64,000 bases of DNA from Hyalella azteca (lineage: Eukaryota; Arthropoda; Malacostraca; Amphipoda; Hyalellidae). A model generated the notes under the pieces. That model was given only the letters and a program-made list of their open reading frames with translations. It had not been told where the DNA came from and ran no database searches. The stretch is from the NCBI RefSeq assembly GCF_000764305.2, contig NW_025934572.1, positions 248,001-312,000 on the forward strand, in the 5' to 3' direction. This document shows, in pieces, positions 10,561-23,700 of the stretch. How positions within the stretch are numbered: position 1 is the first letter of the stretch; each line of letters opens with the position of its first letter. Position numbers and translations under genes: made by a program.

Positions 10561-13496
10561 TTGATTGATCTGACTCGTTGATTGACTTTCCTGCGAGCCA
10601 CTTTCCCTGAACAGTCACGACGTCAACCGACCTAAACACAAACTGGTTTTGTAAACAGGAAAGTTTACCGCCTGAGACATGAAATTTCATAAAACCTTTC
10701 AAAGATTTCCGCTTTTCCATATAACCTTTTACAGAATGATATCAATCTCATACGCAAAAAAAGAAAGCGATAGAACGAATGAAGATTTGAAAATTTCCTT
10801 TTTCATTATGCTAACAATATTTTATTTTAGCTATCATATTTATAGGAAATATTTAGTGCTACCATACATTATTGGACTATAATTGTCTGTTTCATATTCC
10901 TTTTAGTAATATGGAATTCTTTGCATAAGGTGTCCAATACGATTTTGTGGTCGCTTTGCCTGACCTAATTATTGCTTGTTGTATGGTTAATTTATCTAAA
11001 ATACCTCATCTAATTCCCTCTCCCTGACAGTGATGAACCTCGCTGGTTTTTCCGTAGGCCCAAGCCGTTAAATCGGCCAGAGACTGAATAGCTTATAGTG
11101 AAAAACTCGTCAGAATTGAACATTCAACAAGAAAAGTAATGCCTCAGTTATGTTCTTCTCACGCGTACCAATCGAAATTGTAAGAAAACGTTGAGCTTTA
11201 AGCTCAATTCTCTGCTAAGTTTTAATTTTCATTTGAAGATATTTCACGATTACTAAAAACTTTGATACGAAACTGGTGATAGCAATTACATTGTTTTGTA
11301 GTTTGGTCCCAATATAAGTTTTAGATATTTTTAGCCGTGGTACTGAATGTTTCAAATTCTGAAAATTACTCATTTAACAACTTTTATGAATTTACCGGTT
11401 GTTTCGTGCATATTTTTTATAAAAAAATCATTTGTAACAAAAAGTCACGAAACTCAGCTGCTCAATTCTGGCAACTTGGCATCACTCCTCAGGGTCACCC
11501 GAACGAACTCTCAGCCAACGTCGCATATGAATTGTGATGCATAATATAACTTTTCCATCTGGGTTCTAAATTAAAAACCATTTCCTTTCAACTGAAAGTA
11601 TCTCAAAGTTTTCGTTACAACAACATTCATTTAATTAAAAACACTCTATATTTTTATCACACTTAAAAGATTTATCCCTTTTAAAACCGTCTTGAAATCA
11701 CGAATAACCGTCCTGAGCATATGTGATCAACCTGTGTAATGACCGATCAAATGTTTGCTGCTGAGTCACAAAAGCTGCTCTCAGCTCCTACACAAAAACA
11801 AAAGTTCCATCTATGCTCCTTCGCCAATATACAAGTAATTTTGTAGCTGAAATCCGGCCACAATAGCTGCTCAGATATCCAGCACCGAAACAAAAGTTAC
11901 TTCCAAGCTTGAACACAAAAGACACTTCGGAGCCGGAGCACCTAAACAAAAAGTGCTTGTGGGCAAGATTAAAAACGCATGCATCATCTGGACAGCCATT
12001 TAGGGATACTTGTCTTCTGATGGTCTCCAAGGCTGCAAGTCATCCATGTTGATTTCAGCACATTTTCATTCGCCATTGTAGCTATTGCTTTGGGTTATTT
12101 TTTTTTTTCATGTAGAAACAGATATTTCATTATGGCTGCTGTCGTAGTGGCTTCCATAACATACCCTATTCCATAGGCGGTTCATTCGTAGGCAGACATC
12201 ATATAGAATACCGTCGTATTTCCGATTAGTTATTTAATATCATTATAATGAACGCTTATCCTATAGCCAGTTATAGTATATATGCTAACCGCATCGACAC
12301 AACGTCGGCCAAAAACTAAGGTTTTTAAAGTTAAATTCTGTGTGGGTTTTCTTTCGAAAAGCCTCGCTGTTCATCACTCGCAGCACTGTGGACCTGAAGA
12401 TTCATTTGAATAAGCGAGAAAGTTGACCCGATTGTACTGCTAAGAAATGGCATCCGAGATGCGCTCACTGAATGGATATGCTAATGCCATCATTGCTTAA
12501 ATAGGAAGCTATAGCCGAAGCATGCGTTGATGAAAATTAAATATCTGACTTTAAATGTTATAATTATTGCGCAGCTGAACAAATTATTAATATTATTCGT
12601 AGAAATAAGATGATGCATGGTTCTTAAATGCTGACTCACAATAAACGGCGCGAAACTACAAACAATCTACACTTCTACGAACGATTTGTTCGGATCACAT
12701 GAATGTTAAGAAGTTTACTAATTTCGTTTTTCTCAGAATACTCACAGCTGAGAGTTTGTCTTCATAAATATTTCTCTGAATGAAATGCAAGAAGAAATAT
12801 CTGCAAGATGCGTGGATAACTGCTTCTTAAATTTTCTCGCAAGTGGCATGAGACGTTGCTTTTACTATTATAGGCGACACATATTTCCATCTGAGCTCAC
12901 TAGCATAAATAAGCAATAAATTATTCCGACGGCCATCAAATATCTTCTGAGATTAAATTGGAAATCTGACCTAATTTTTCTGATTTTGTGCTGCGTAAGC
13001 TGGTTCGTCCAGCTCATTAATTCAAAGAGGTCCTTTGAACGCAAGACTTTCTCAGCTACAGAGAAATTTTTCCAACCCCGGCAAGTTCTTCCAAATCTGA
13101 CAGATGTATGCAAGAGTGTAAGTGCATGTGAACAATTCTTATTGATTGTTTATCCATTCTTATTTTCTGAAGAACCTGGTTCAAGCCTGGCGTGGTGCAA
13201 GTAGTAACAACTGAATTTAATTTTTCATCGAGATCTGATAAAAATTAACAATATTGTTGATCTATCCAGTCGAAACTGGCGCTCAGATCGGATTTATTTT
13301 TATTCTTGGTAAGGTTTCTTTGGAAACCGAAACTATGTCAAATTTTTACCAAGGAATCGCAAGACCACAGTAACTTTGAAAATGTGAACAGGTGACCTCA
13401 AAAAACAAGTCTTTATACGCACTGTAAGTCTGGCGTCGACGCAAGAGAAGAAATTTACTTACGACTCTGTATGTCTTATTTTAGCTCATGATGCAG

Positions 13497-13985
13497 GTCC
13501 TACCGACGCTGTGGGTCTGATGTTAGTGATAGAGATAAGTCCTACCGACTCTGTAGGTCTGGTGTTAGTGATAGAGATAAGTCCTACCGACTCTGTAGGT
13601 CTGGTGTTAGTGATAGAGATAAGTCCTACCGACGCTGTAGGTCTGGTTTTAGTGATAGAGATAAGTCCTACCGACTCTGTAGGTCTGGTGTTGGTGATAG
13701 AGATAAGTCCTACCGGCGCTGTAGGTCTGGTGTTAGTGCTAGAAATAAGTCCTACCGACGCGGTAGGTCTGGTGTTAGTGCTGGAGAAAAGTCCTACCGA
13801 CGAGGTAGGTCTGCTGTTGTCTGAAAATATATGTCCTACTGACGCTGTAGGTCTAGTGTTAGCACTAGAGACAAGTCATAACAACGCTGTAGGTCTAGTG
13901 TTAGCGCTAGAGACAAGTCCTACCGACGCTGCAGGTCTAGTGTTAGCTCAAAATATATGTCCTATACTGACGCTGTAGGTGGGAG
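13497..13985 (+). repeat. 42-bp minisatellite, about 11 units
   Basis: The unit runs GTCCTACCGACGCTGTAGGT, then CTGGTGTTAGTG, then ATAGAGATAA (42 bp). Early units are nearly identical and later ones diverge, with variant ends such as CTCAAAATATATGTCC. Because 42 is divisible by three, one frame stays open for about 155 codons with a 14-residue repeat (VGLVLVIEISPTDS). There is no start context, signal peptide or splice evidence, so the frame is best explained as a by-product of the unit length. Confidence 0.9.
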
Positions 13986-16900
13986 GTTGGCTCGAGACAC
14001 AAGCCAAATTAGTTTTGTAAGTCAGGTGTGGAAGCGAGAGGCCGCCTAAATGCATTGGCAGATGGCCGGTCGCTAAGTGTGCCATAAGAAACAATGATCC
14101 CAAAAAGAGAAAGCCTGGCTACGCTGGCCTGACCCTGCTGCTTAGATGCAATATTTCTTTTCATTTTCAGAGGACAGTCTGTCTTGCGGCTACGACTAAT
14201 ATGAGTACACAGCGAGCCTTGATTGCACTCGCTTGTTTCAACCGTCGAGAACGCCTGATTAAATGTGCAGTAAACTAAATACCATCAGCAGAAAATATTT
14301 GTGAGACTTTTAATTATTTAATTCGGAAAAATACTGCAAATGACTTGATTTTAAAACAATGGATTCCCGATATTGTTATTGCTAAACCCCATGATGTTAG
14401 CGTATATATTCTGCATTTCATATTTGCAAAGAGTACAGTTGAGTAGAGTTTTGAAACTTCAGACTAAAGTATAATTCAAATAAATTTATTTCCCAGCGCA
14501 CACATGGAAGTTAGGCAATTAATTATTAGGATAGTATACCAAAAAACGAATAATTATGTCTAAGAATATGGTTCCCTTATCCCAAAAAGTGTGTGTATAT
14601 GACGGTAAATTTGTAATGATTTAATAATTAATTATTGTCTCACAAAATAATCTTGAAAGTTCCAGTACTTGTTTATGAAGATTATCTGAGCCTGCATGAT
14701 GAATGCGCGACACGGCCCTAAAGATGGCAACGGCTTCCATAATGACGATAGGAAATCAACCTCGACAATTTTAGTTGCGTTTTCGTAGGCCGTCGAGCGG
14801 TAACTCGATGCCAATTAGAAATCCCTACGAATATTTTCCACGTGGAATGTTACTTTCTTCGACCAACACGCGACGCTGTCAAAGTATTTTATGAATGAAC
14901 ACGTCACCATGGAAGATAAACCGAGGCTTTGTCCAGACCAGTGGGACCGAAAATGTGTGCACCGTTGCTCCTAAGAAAAGATTCTCATGATTTATAATAA
15001 GTTCTCCAGCCAATCACAACTTACTTTTCCCATGCTAAACATCGGCTTGGATTTCGCCTTCACTAAGACGGTTGATTTTTGTTTGAACTATGCTTAGAAT
15101 TAATTTTAATATAGAAAGCTGTAAGCCGTGCTGGGACAATGCCCATCTTATGGAGGAATAGGCGCATAAATTATATGGAAATGGATGTTTCCAAGATGTG
15201 GAATATTCAATGGCTGAGGAAGGAAGGATTTTAAAATTGAATGCGGAGATTCTGAGATCAATATAAAGAAATTTTGATTCGTTTTATTAATGAGTCACTC
15301 AACGGAATTGATTAAAACTGAACTATTAATCCCGCTCACAAGATTCACAGAAAATTTTAAAGATTTAATTTATCTTTTACCTCAATTAAAAAATTTTGGG
15401 ACACTTGAAATATAAGTAAAATGATTTATCACCGGATAGCCGACATGTCAAATTATTAGCGCTGTAGACAAAAAAAAAGAAGAATAGCATCCAATATTCC
15501 AAAAAAATTCGACACTTTATTATTCACCATTTATTACGCTGCTTATAAATTATGAAGAAGGAGTCTCGTGCGGTCGATTCTTATACATTAGACGGAATTC
15601 TCGGAAGAGACACTTTTGTCGTGCACACGGAATACGGCGGCACAAGAAAATGTGAGGAAATTAGGAAAGGAATTTGATCCTTACTTTCTTTTAAATTGCA
15701 ACTTTTTAATCTCAAAAATTGGATAATGAAGTACACAGTAAGCTCTCAAGTAATTTTCTCAATTATAATGGAAACTTAATGTGCCACTCATATAGCAGTT
15801 AAGGATTATTGAGGGCTATATATTGCTCCTATCATGAGTGATCTTTCAAGTACGCTTGTGAGTAATGTGCGTGCGTCAAGTGATGTTTTTGCTCCTCGTA
15901 AAAGGCTTGTCCCTGAAGCAAAGAGTTTGTCGAGCAAAGCAACGAGCTTCATAAGTCTATATGGCGGCAATCATTAGAGAGAATGGGATCCAGTATATGT
16001 CATTAGCTCGGTACTTCGTCAGCTACTGTATCTCCATGTCAGGCATGTGCCAGGGGCGTGCTGTAATGTCTTGCCCTAATCAAGCGAACACTCGTTTTGT
16101 CGCCTGATTCTGTGGCGATTGCTTGTAAATTTATTTCTTGGAATTCATGTTCCCCGAAAAAGGTGTGTTTGTTTTTAATTTTATACATATACGCAAAATA
16201 CTAATATAATTAGTGATAAAAACAACTTAGGTAGGTTTATTTTCATAAGACATTACAGTAAATTTGATCATTACTCCACTCTCGACTACTTATGAGCAAT
16301 TTTATCGAACGTAAATTTGTGAGTTTTTATTTTGAGGAGCGTCTGCGACAATGATGCCAATGGTCGGTATACTGACGTAGCCCCTGGAATTTGAACCCCG
16401 ATGAAGGAAGTTCGTATCAAACATAAACACAACAAATAATTGACAGACCGAAACTTTGGCTCTAACGCATAACCCCCATCAAAATGAAGCAGAACAAATC
16501 ACTGAATTAAACGGCGTGCACAATTTTGTCATTTTGAGGCTTGAATCAATTCAGGGAGTTAATTTATCTTCTATCTTGTTGCGAAATTTTGTCTAATTTC
16601 TTTTTATAAATAAATCTTAAATAATCTACACAGATGATATTGCATCAAATATTTTAGAAATAGTTAAACACAGTGATCCGATTTTTTATTCACTTTGAAT
16701 ATCAACCGACAAATCTTAACTCAGCAACTGAACACTCATAAATAAAATGTTGCTGTAGATTAGGTGTTAGGCTAAATTTTAAGCAGAGAATTGATTATCA
16801 CTTGCCCACTATGTAGCGGCATTGCAAACCTCTTGTTTGAAGATTCAGCCCATCGTATCAGCATTGCAAAGATCCAGCCTATCGTATCCGGAATGCGGAT

Positions 16901-19900
16901 GCAAGTTCGCTGCAATGATGAGTGCTGCGTAGTAATGAGCTGGTCGTCCGTGTTCCTACATCGTTCTACTGAAACATGTGCAAGCCAGCGTAGCCTTCCC
17001 GAAATGAAAAAAGAAAAGCCAGACTTTCGCTCACTGCTGAAACCCCCCATTTCAGTGCCGAAATAAGTTGCGCATGCTTATCAGCTTTCGAAACCCACGA
17101 ACCTCAAGATGAACTCTCCCTTTCCCCATAAGAAGACGACTCTCTTCTTTTGAATTCACAGAGCCCTCAGTGTATCGTGAGTCTTTTCGGTCACCGGCTT
17201 CCAAACCTTCCCCCAAAATAGCCATTTTCTAGGTCAAACAACTTGGTCTCGTGCGGTGGATCACAAAGGTTTTCCCGGACCATCTTCGTGTAGCTCGAAG
17301 TCGCACGTGGAAGAAATTTTCCTCACGTTTCTGTCCCCTCTGGACTTTTATTTTCAGGTGCGTATCTCCGTCCAGGTCAAGAGGACAGCGCGAAGAATGC
17401 GAGAGAGTTTTTTGAAGATACGTAAAATTTGGCTGCCTCCTACACAGGTATTGATTTATTTGTCCTTATCGCGTGAGAAAGAACTGCTGTCACATATACG
17501 GCATGGCGAACTTGTATAACAGTAAACGTACCAGTACATTTTTTTGTTGGTTACAAAGAGTTACATGAAATATTTCGAAGTAATATATAGTCTATTGATT
17601 TGATGCCTATCGTAAGATTAAGTAAAAGATGACTGTAGCTGCCTAAATTAATTAATTATATTACAAATGTTTCTTTGATAATTTTCCACGGCAGCCAGTG
17701 AGAACGTAAGTAACGACTGTTACAGACTGCCGGCGCACCGTTAAAATTCGTCATTATTAAGGTGTTAGGCTTTTGCATTTTAATACCCAAAGTCCTAAAC
17801 TAACACAGAAGGCAAATGATCGCGCTGTTGATCCCATCCCTTCATCATCTCCTTAATCCCACCTTCACTTGTAAACTCCACCAACATTTTATATGTTCTT
17901 ATTGGTTGCCAAAAAAATGCTGAACTTTATTGTGGTGGCTGAAACCGACTGCATATGGGCGCTAAGTTTCTATCGAGCTACCTTCGTTAACTGATGCAAG
18001 TATAAGTACGACACGGAGCAATGAGAAAATTCCAAGACACGTACTTGTGGTATGAGAAGATGTGCAAGATTGAATTTATCCAAAAATCTTTATAAATGAT
18101 TTCAATTTTCATATCAAATGTCTAAATCCATATAAAAACGTTAGGCGCAACAATTTTTCTCGAACCAGTCCTTTAAAAAGTTACTAACTACCTATAAAAT
18201 TTCCACCAAACATTCCAGATCTCGAACATTATAGCGTGTCTCCGTTTCTCTTAGAAGCAAGGATTGCCTTGCGGACATGGCTAGCATGTGAGATTTTCTG
18301 CGCCATGCATTCCCACACTCAAAAGATGCAATTAGCATTTCTTTTTAATTCTAGTCTGTTGTTATCGTGACGATCGTGATATCACTCGATCGTTTACGTT
18401 GTTTTTATGGTCAATCATCGCTGCTCTACGCCGCCTAGCTACTGACGAAAGTATTTCATCACAAAAACTCAATGCGTGGAATGAAAGAGAAACCTTGCTG
18501 GCTGGGAAGGCGAAAAGATTCTCAATTGCAGTTCTTGTTCAGTAGCGGATATGAAAGGCCTGTCACGATTGACTCGTCAGTTGGATGGAAAAACATTTTA
18601 TTTACGTGAACGTGTTTACGGAATATATTTATTACAAGACTCTGATTGATGTCATGCCATTATTGGGAACTAATTTTATAGTGACATGAATCTTGCCACA
18701 GCTGCTGACCATCTTTTCCATCTCGGTCCTGGAAAACTGCTGCGGTATTGCTTATTAATAAAAAAAATTACCAGCGTGCCGAAATTTACTAAAAGGAGAA
18801 TAAAAAAATACTAAAAAATATTAAATCACCATGCGTTGTGGTTTTAGATAAATGGCTTCGATCCAACACTTTTTAACAGGTGGTTAAATATTAGAGCGGT
18901 GCGTTGACCACACAGTCGCGATACAAGGCTTCGATAAGTAATGGTGAGTTGCGGTAGCCATGAATAAGATGCAAGTGCAGCGGCGCTGGCCGGGTGTCCT
19001 TCAAGGCAGCCACGTTAACTTATTTACCAAAATAGAGACGGAACTAAAGCAATGCAGGCAAGATCGTATGTAAAGAAAATAAAGTTAGAAACCAAACCCG
19101 CTCGATTAAAATTTTATGTTGATATTATTGTGTGAATAAACAACATATACTGTTGTAAATCAAGCATTATATCACTGAAAAATTCGCCATTCAACTTAAT
19201 CTTAACTCAACACACACTTTTTTCGTGACAGTAACATCCATTATTCTAATAATTAAATACAAAAAGGAACGGTCGACTAGTCGTCATTCAAAATGCCTGA
19301 GAATTAATTTAAATTTTACTTATCATATAGAACTTTCAAGACAAATTTCTCACTAACTCTTTTGCATGCTCGTGCAGATTTAACGTTAAGAGAACGTGGA
19401 TTATACGCCCCATGCACTTCTCGGAATAACTGAACTCCTAACCCTCCTAAAAAATAACAGAAACGTCTACCACGCTTAGCAGAGAAATGCACTCGCCTCT
19501 GAACATTTTCACCCACATGCTAATACAGCTCGTGATATGGTCCATCAGTTCCGAGCTGATTGCCTTCATCATGCTACTCAAGCGTGGCTATACAGCGCAG
19601 GTCAGAGAGGTAACCTTAGCTGTATAATTAGATCCCAGTTCTACATTCTTAAATCAAGGCACACAGGTTTGTTGGACATTGTCACGAATATGAGAAAATG
19701 TCCAGCTTTCTTAAAAAATATTCAGATTTACTGATAATGAAGAAAGAAGTTTTTACATAGTGTTCCGTTATTGATGGGCTAACTGGAGGACGTAATTATT
19801 CAGAAATTGTAATTAACGCTCATGTGCCAGCAAGCCAATCGTTGTACTAATAAAAATTGTACATTCGTTGTACTAGTAGAAAAAATAATGATCATGCAAT

Positions 19901-20099
19901 ACAAAAGCCACTGAATAATCGATGAGGAACAGGTTTGCTCGTAGCCACTCTGCTCTTTGGATAGGCCTTGTTCTACACTCCTGGAACCATAATCAACGTA
20001 AAGATCTTAGTGAATCTACATCGAATTTCGTACTTTCGTGAGATGGGCACCACACGAACTCTGTCTGCTCCACGACCAAACGAACTCCGGCCAATGATC
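13986..20099. other. Intergenic, no gene supported
   Basis: About 6 kb with no recognisable exon, RNA gene or complete mobile element. The paired opposite-strand open frames at about 16772-17066 have no conserved motif that I trust. Confidence 0.45.
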
Positions 20100-20710
20100 G
20101 AGGCACCAGTCAAAGTCAAGCTTGAGAGTTAAAGCTTCCAAATATCTTCTTGTTCGGCGGAGAACTGATCCGCAACTACGCGAACTGACACTGCATACAC
20201 CTTCAGATCCTCGGAAACCTGCTGCATCCCTCGAGATGCCAGTCAAGGAAGTCAAACTTGACAGTTCAAGCTTCCAAATGTCTTCTTGTGCGGCGGAGAG
20301 CCGATCCGCGACTGCACTAATTGGCACTGCATACGCCTTCAGATCCTCGATAACTTGCTGCATCCCTCGAGATGTCAGTCAAGGAAGTCAAACTTGACAG
20401 TTCAAGCTTCCAAATATCTTCTTGTGCGGCGGAGAGCCGATCCGCGACTGCACTAATTGGCACTGCATACGCCTTAATTATGATCCTCGATAACCTGCTG
20501 CATCCCTCGAGATGCCAGTCAAGGAAGTCAAACTTGACAGTTCAAGCTTCCAAATATCTTCTTGTGCGGCGGAGAACTGATCCGCGACTACGCGAACTGG
20601 CACTGCATACACCTCCTGATCCTCGGAAGCCTGCTGCGCCTCATGAGATGCCAGTCAAGGAAGTCAAACTTGAGACCTCAATCTTCCTAACCTCTTGTGC
20701 GGCGACGGTT
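20100..20710 (+). repeat. 136-bp tandem repeat, about 4.5 units
   Basis: The marker TCTTCTTGT recurs at 20145, 20281, 20417 and 20557, and a degraded form lies near 20692. The spacing is therefore 136, 136, 140 and about 135. Each unit contains GTGCGGCGGAGA, GATCCGCGACT, CTGCATCCCTCGAGATG and AGTCAAGGAAGTCAAACTTG. The 140-bp unit has a small AT insertion. Open frames on both strands cross this array and are not taken as genes. Confidence 0.9.
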
Positions 20711-23700
20711 AAAACAACATATACCTGATCTATGGACGCATACTTCAGCGGATCAAAATGGAAATAAATTCTATTATTCAACCATCAATACATTAAATAT
20801 GAGTTCCCATAGAAACATTCATGGTACTAGATAGCTAAATACAATATATCATCAGAGGTTTTAAAGGAAGTGACTTGAATAACAAAAGATAATAGAACCG
20901 AGGTTTTAATATATATAAAAATTTAAGAATTCGATAAATGTTTCACTGCTATAAGCACTATAACTCAAATTTAGATAAGGAAAATATGTCAGACCATCGC
21001 TAGCTGCTAACAGCTGAAAACTCTCGTACAAGTTTTTAACTCCGTAGCAATGCAATGTGCGCACTTACAGACGCTTTCATAGTCAGCTCGGGTGTGTCGT
21101 CAATCTCTTCGGTTGCGGACATCGTGCAGCTTTAAAATACTTCCTATTCATGATGTAGCTTCATACGAAATTTTCACTGAGCTTAACCAAGGATCCAATC
21201 AAGGTAAGCATCATCAAACAGCAATAACTATTGTGGTCACTTCTTCCTTGCGTAACTTTCTATTCAGTTTCACAAGTTTCGTCCCTCACGTCATGGTTTT
21301 TCTTTGCTGCTGCGTTTACTGTTGCATGCTGGTATGAACAAAGCTCGACGGAATCAAATTATGCAGATCTTATCACTCTGCTGGTTACAGTCAATTTCTG
21401 CTGCAAGTCCATTCATCACCGGCCCGAAGTTAAGGTATAGGGGCCTTATTAACTAATTGCAACATTTCCGATGTTTGTTCGCCCAAAACGTGTCCCCGAG
21501 TCACCGTAATTCCTCAGTAAAAACGCCACAGCGTTTTCTTACGTACTACTTTTCATTAGTTAACGTATTTTCTTGACTAGGAATCCACCGAAGGTGGATT
21601 TCTAGGACACCGATCCATCGAGGTTAAAAAATCTTTAAATCGTTGTATTGGTAATGGTGAGATAAATATTTTAAGATATTCAGGTAAAAATGTTATTCCT
21701 ATTATTAATGTATTTTTCGCCGTGTCAGTTTTGGTTCCTTTATCGCGACTATATTGGAACTTATATCCAATTTCTGGATGCAAAGCGGTTGTAAAGAATA
21801 TGAGTGTAATAGCACTTTCTGCACGAGTACATGCCTGATAGCAGTTGAATGACACGATAGACTACGGATAGAGGGAAATATTCAATTAAAATTCAGTAAA
21901 GTAAATAATTAAACTATAACATAACTTCATTCATAACTTTTTAACTTCATAACTTCATAACTTCAGAAAATCCTTTATGAAATTCGGATCCTAGCGTCAG
22001 GAGAAAGCTTGCGTACTGTTGAGACTTTATATCTTCGAATAGATGACACTTATTGAGTGCTGAATTTTGAAGAATGCCCCGCAGATAAAACGACGTTTTA
22101 CGCAGCGCATATTTGGCACTCAATGCTTTTCGCAACCCCGGCGACTTGCCATCATCACTGCGCCTCAATCTTGTCTTGCGGATACCGAGCGTTAAAATCG
22201 TGACTGGTGTTCCTGGTACTCATGTAGTGTACGGTTGATTGTCATAGAGATGAACCGCAATCGATGTTAAAAGTGGCCAAATTAAGAAGAATGCCTGTTT
22301 TAGTGTGTCGGACATGTGAGTAACATGATTGCGTAATAAATATAATTAATTTGGATAATTAATAATAAAATTAAACACTGAGATTGATCTCTGTCCTGAA
22401 ATACTAAAAACTGAAATGTGCGCTTAAGTGGCTTAACGATCTCTTAATAGGATCGATTCGGTCTGACATTTGAATGATACTCAAGCAATAACATCATCTT
22501 GATTCGATTATCAACTGATTTCAATATCTCTTTTCATTAAAGAGTTTCACGCATCAATTTTTTTTCGGGAAGGACCCCCAATAGAATTTGGCTGCCATAA
22601 CCCCGGTGGTCATCGGACATGGGTGGATTTATTTCACAGCGAAGGGCGCGCGACTTAACCCTAATTTGAAATATTAAAGCTCAGCTTTTATGAATGTATT
22701 TTCGTTTATAAAGGTTCTAGAATTGAAAATCACAATTTTTGGTAAGATTCCTTCCTCCATATCAACTAATTAAAAATGAATTGTGTTTTTAGTAAATTTC
22801 ATTGTTATTGTTGTTGGCGGTTTTTTTTAACGCTGATTTGCATATGCATGATTTCTAGCTCTCTTTCGCACCTCAGTGCATCTAAGAAATCCACTCTAAT
22901 GTTAATTTTACCAACCCGCAATAAATATCTAAGGAGCAGAGTAATGGCTCATAAAGGGAAGAACTTTCTATATGCCGGCGTCGCTTCCTTTAATTCTCGG
23001 ACATTGCATTCCGCTGACATGTTAGAGCAATAACTGCAAGCTAAAAGATGCTAGTTACTGAGATGCCAATCGATAAACCTCGGCGTAAAAAGAAGCTTCG
23101 TACGAAATTTCCCTCCTAGATTTTCCCCACGCGGAGGGAAAATCGGTTCGATCCGAGTGTCGTAGGCTCTTGATCAGCCGTAAACCAGACATGGGTAGCG
23201 CTGCTAATGCCTTTAGAAATTGAGCTCTAGCGTCGTTTAGTCGGTTGAGTTAGATTTTTATACCCTTTTACGATGATAAAATTTCCCGCCTAGTTCTTCG
23301 GGATTGCAGTACTGCCTCTTATAGTCGAACTTCTATTGTGCTTTAAGGTTGTAGTCTCGCAAGCAACCCAGTATTTGTTCAGGGTTGGTGATTTTACGCT
23401 TGTCCTAATCACAGGAATAATCTTTCTAAAGTGCTGTATATAGTAGCATCAATTAGCACATTCAGTTAAGAAGTCATTCCGCTAAACTTTGGGTTCCATC
23501 ACTAAAAATTTGGGCACGAGAGGCGAATTCATTTTATGTGTTCTGTGACATTAAGCGGACATTAGCCTTTTAACCGAAATAATAAAGTTTGCATGGTTAT
23601 GAAATGCGCATTTGTTTAGCGTGCATCCAAATACTGAAAGTGAAGATGCATTTGTTGAATTATTATCAGGACTCTACGTGACCAGATAATTTGAAGCTCC

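Larger units (their letters stand above)
9324..13496. other. Intergenic, no gene supported
   Basis: Contains a TTAGG-like stretch (about 9805-9837) and a degenerate GTTAATATTA-type tandem region (about 10433-10560). The open frames here are short and have no domain, signal peptide or splice context that I can defend. Confidence 0.5.

Noticed and set aside
16772..17066. Minus-strand GRLRWLAHV resembling the C-terminal end of non-LTR reverse transcriptases
   Set aside because: Only one short word matches, no other retrotransposon blocks flank it, and the opposite strand is equally open.
20016..20728. Overlapping open frames on both strands (up to 118 codons)
   Set aside because: They follow the 136-bp tandem repeat and change frame with the 140-bp unit.
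23140..23162. B-box-like GGTTCGATCC, possible tRNA
   Set aside because: No A-box or cloverleaf upstream.
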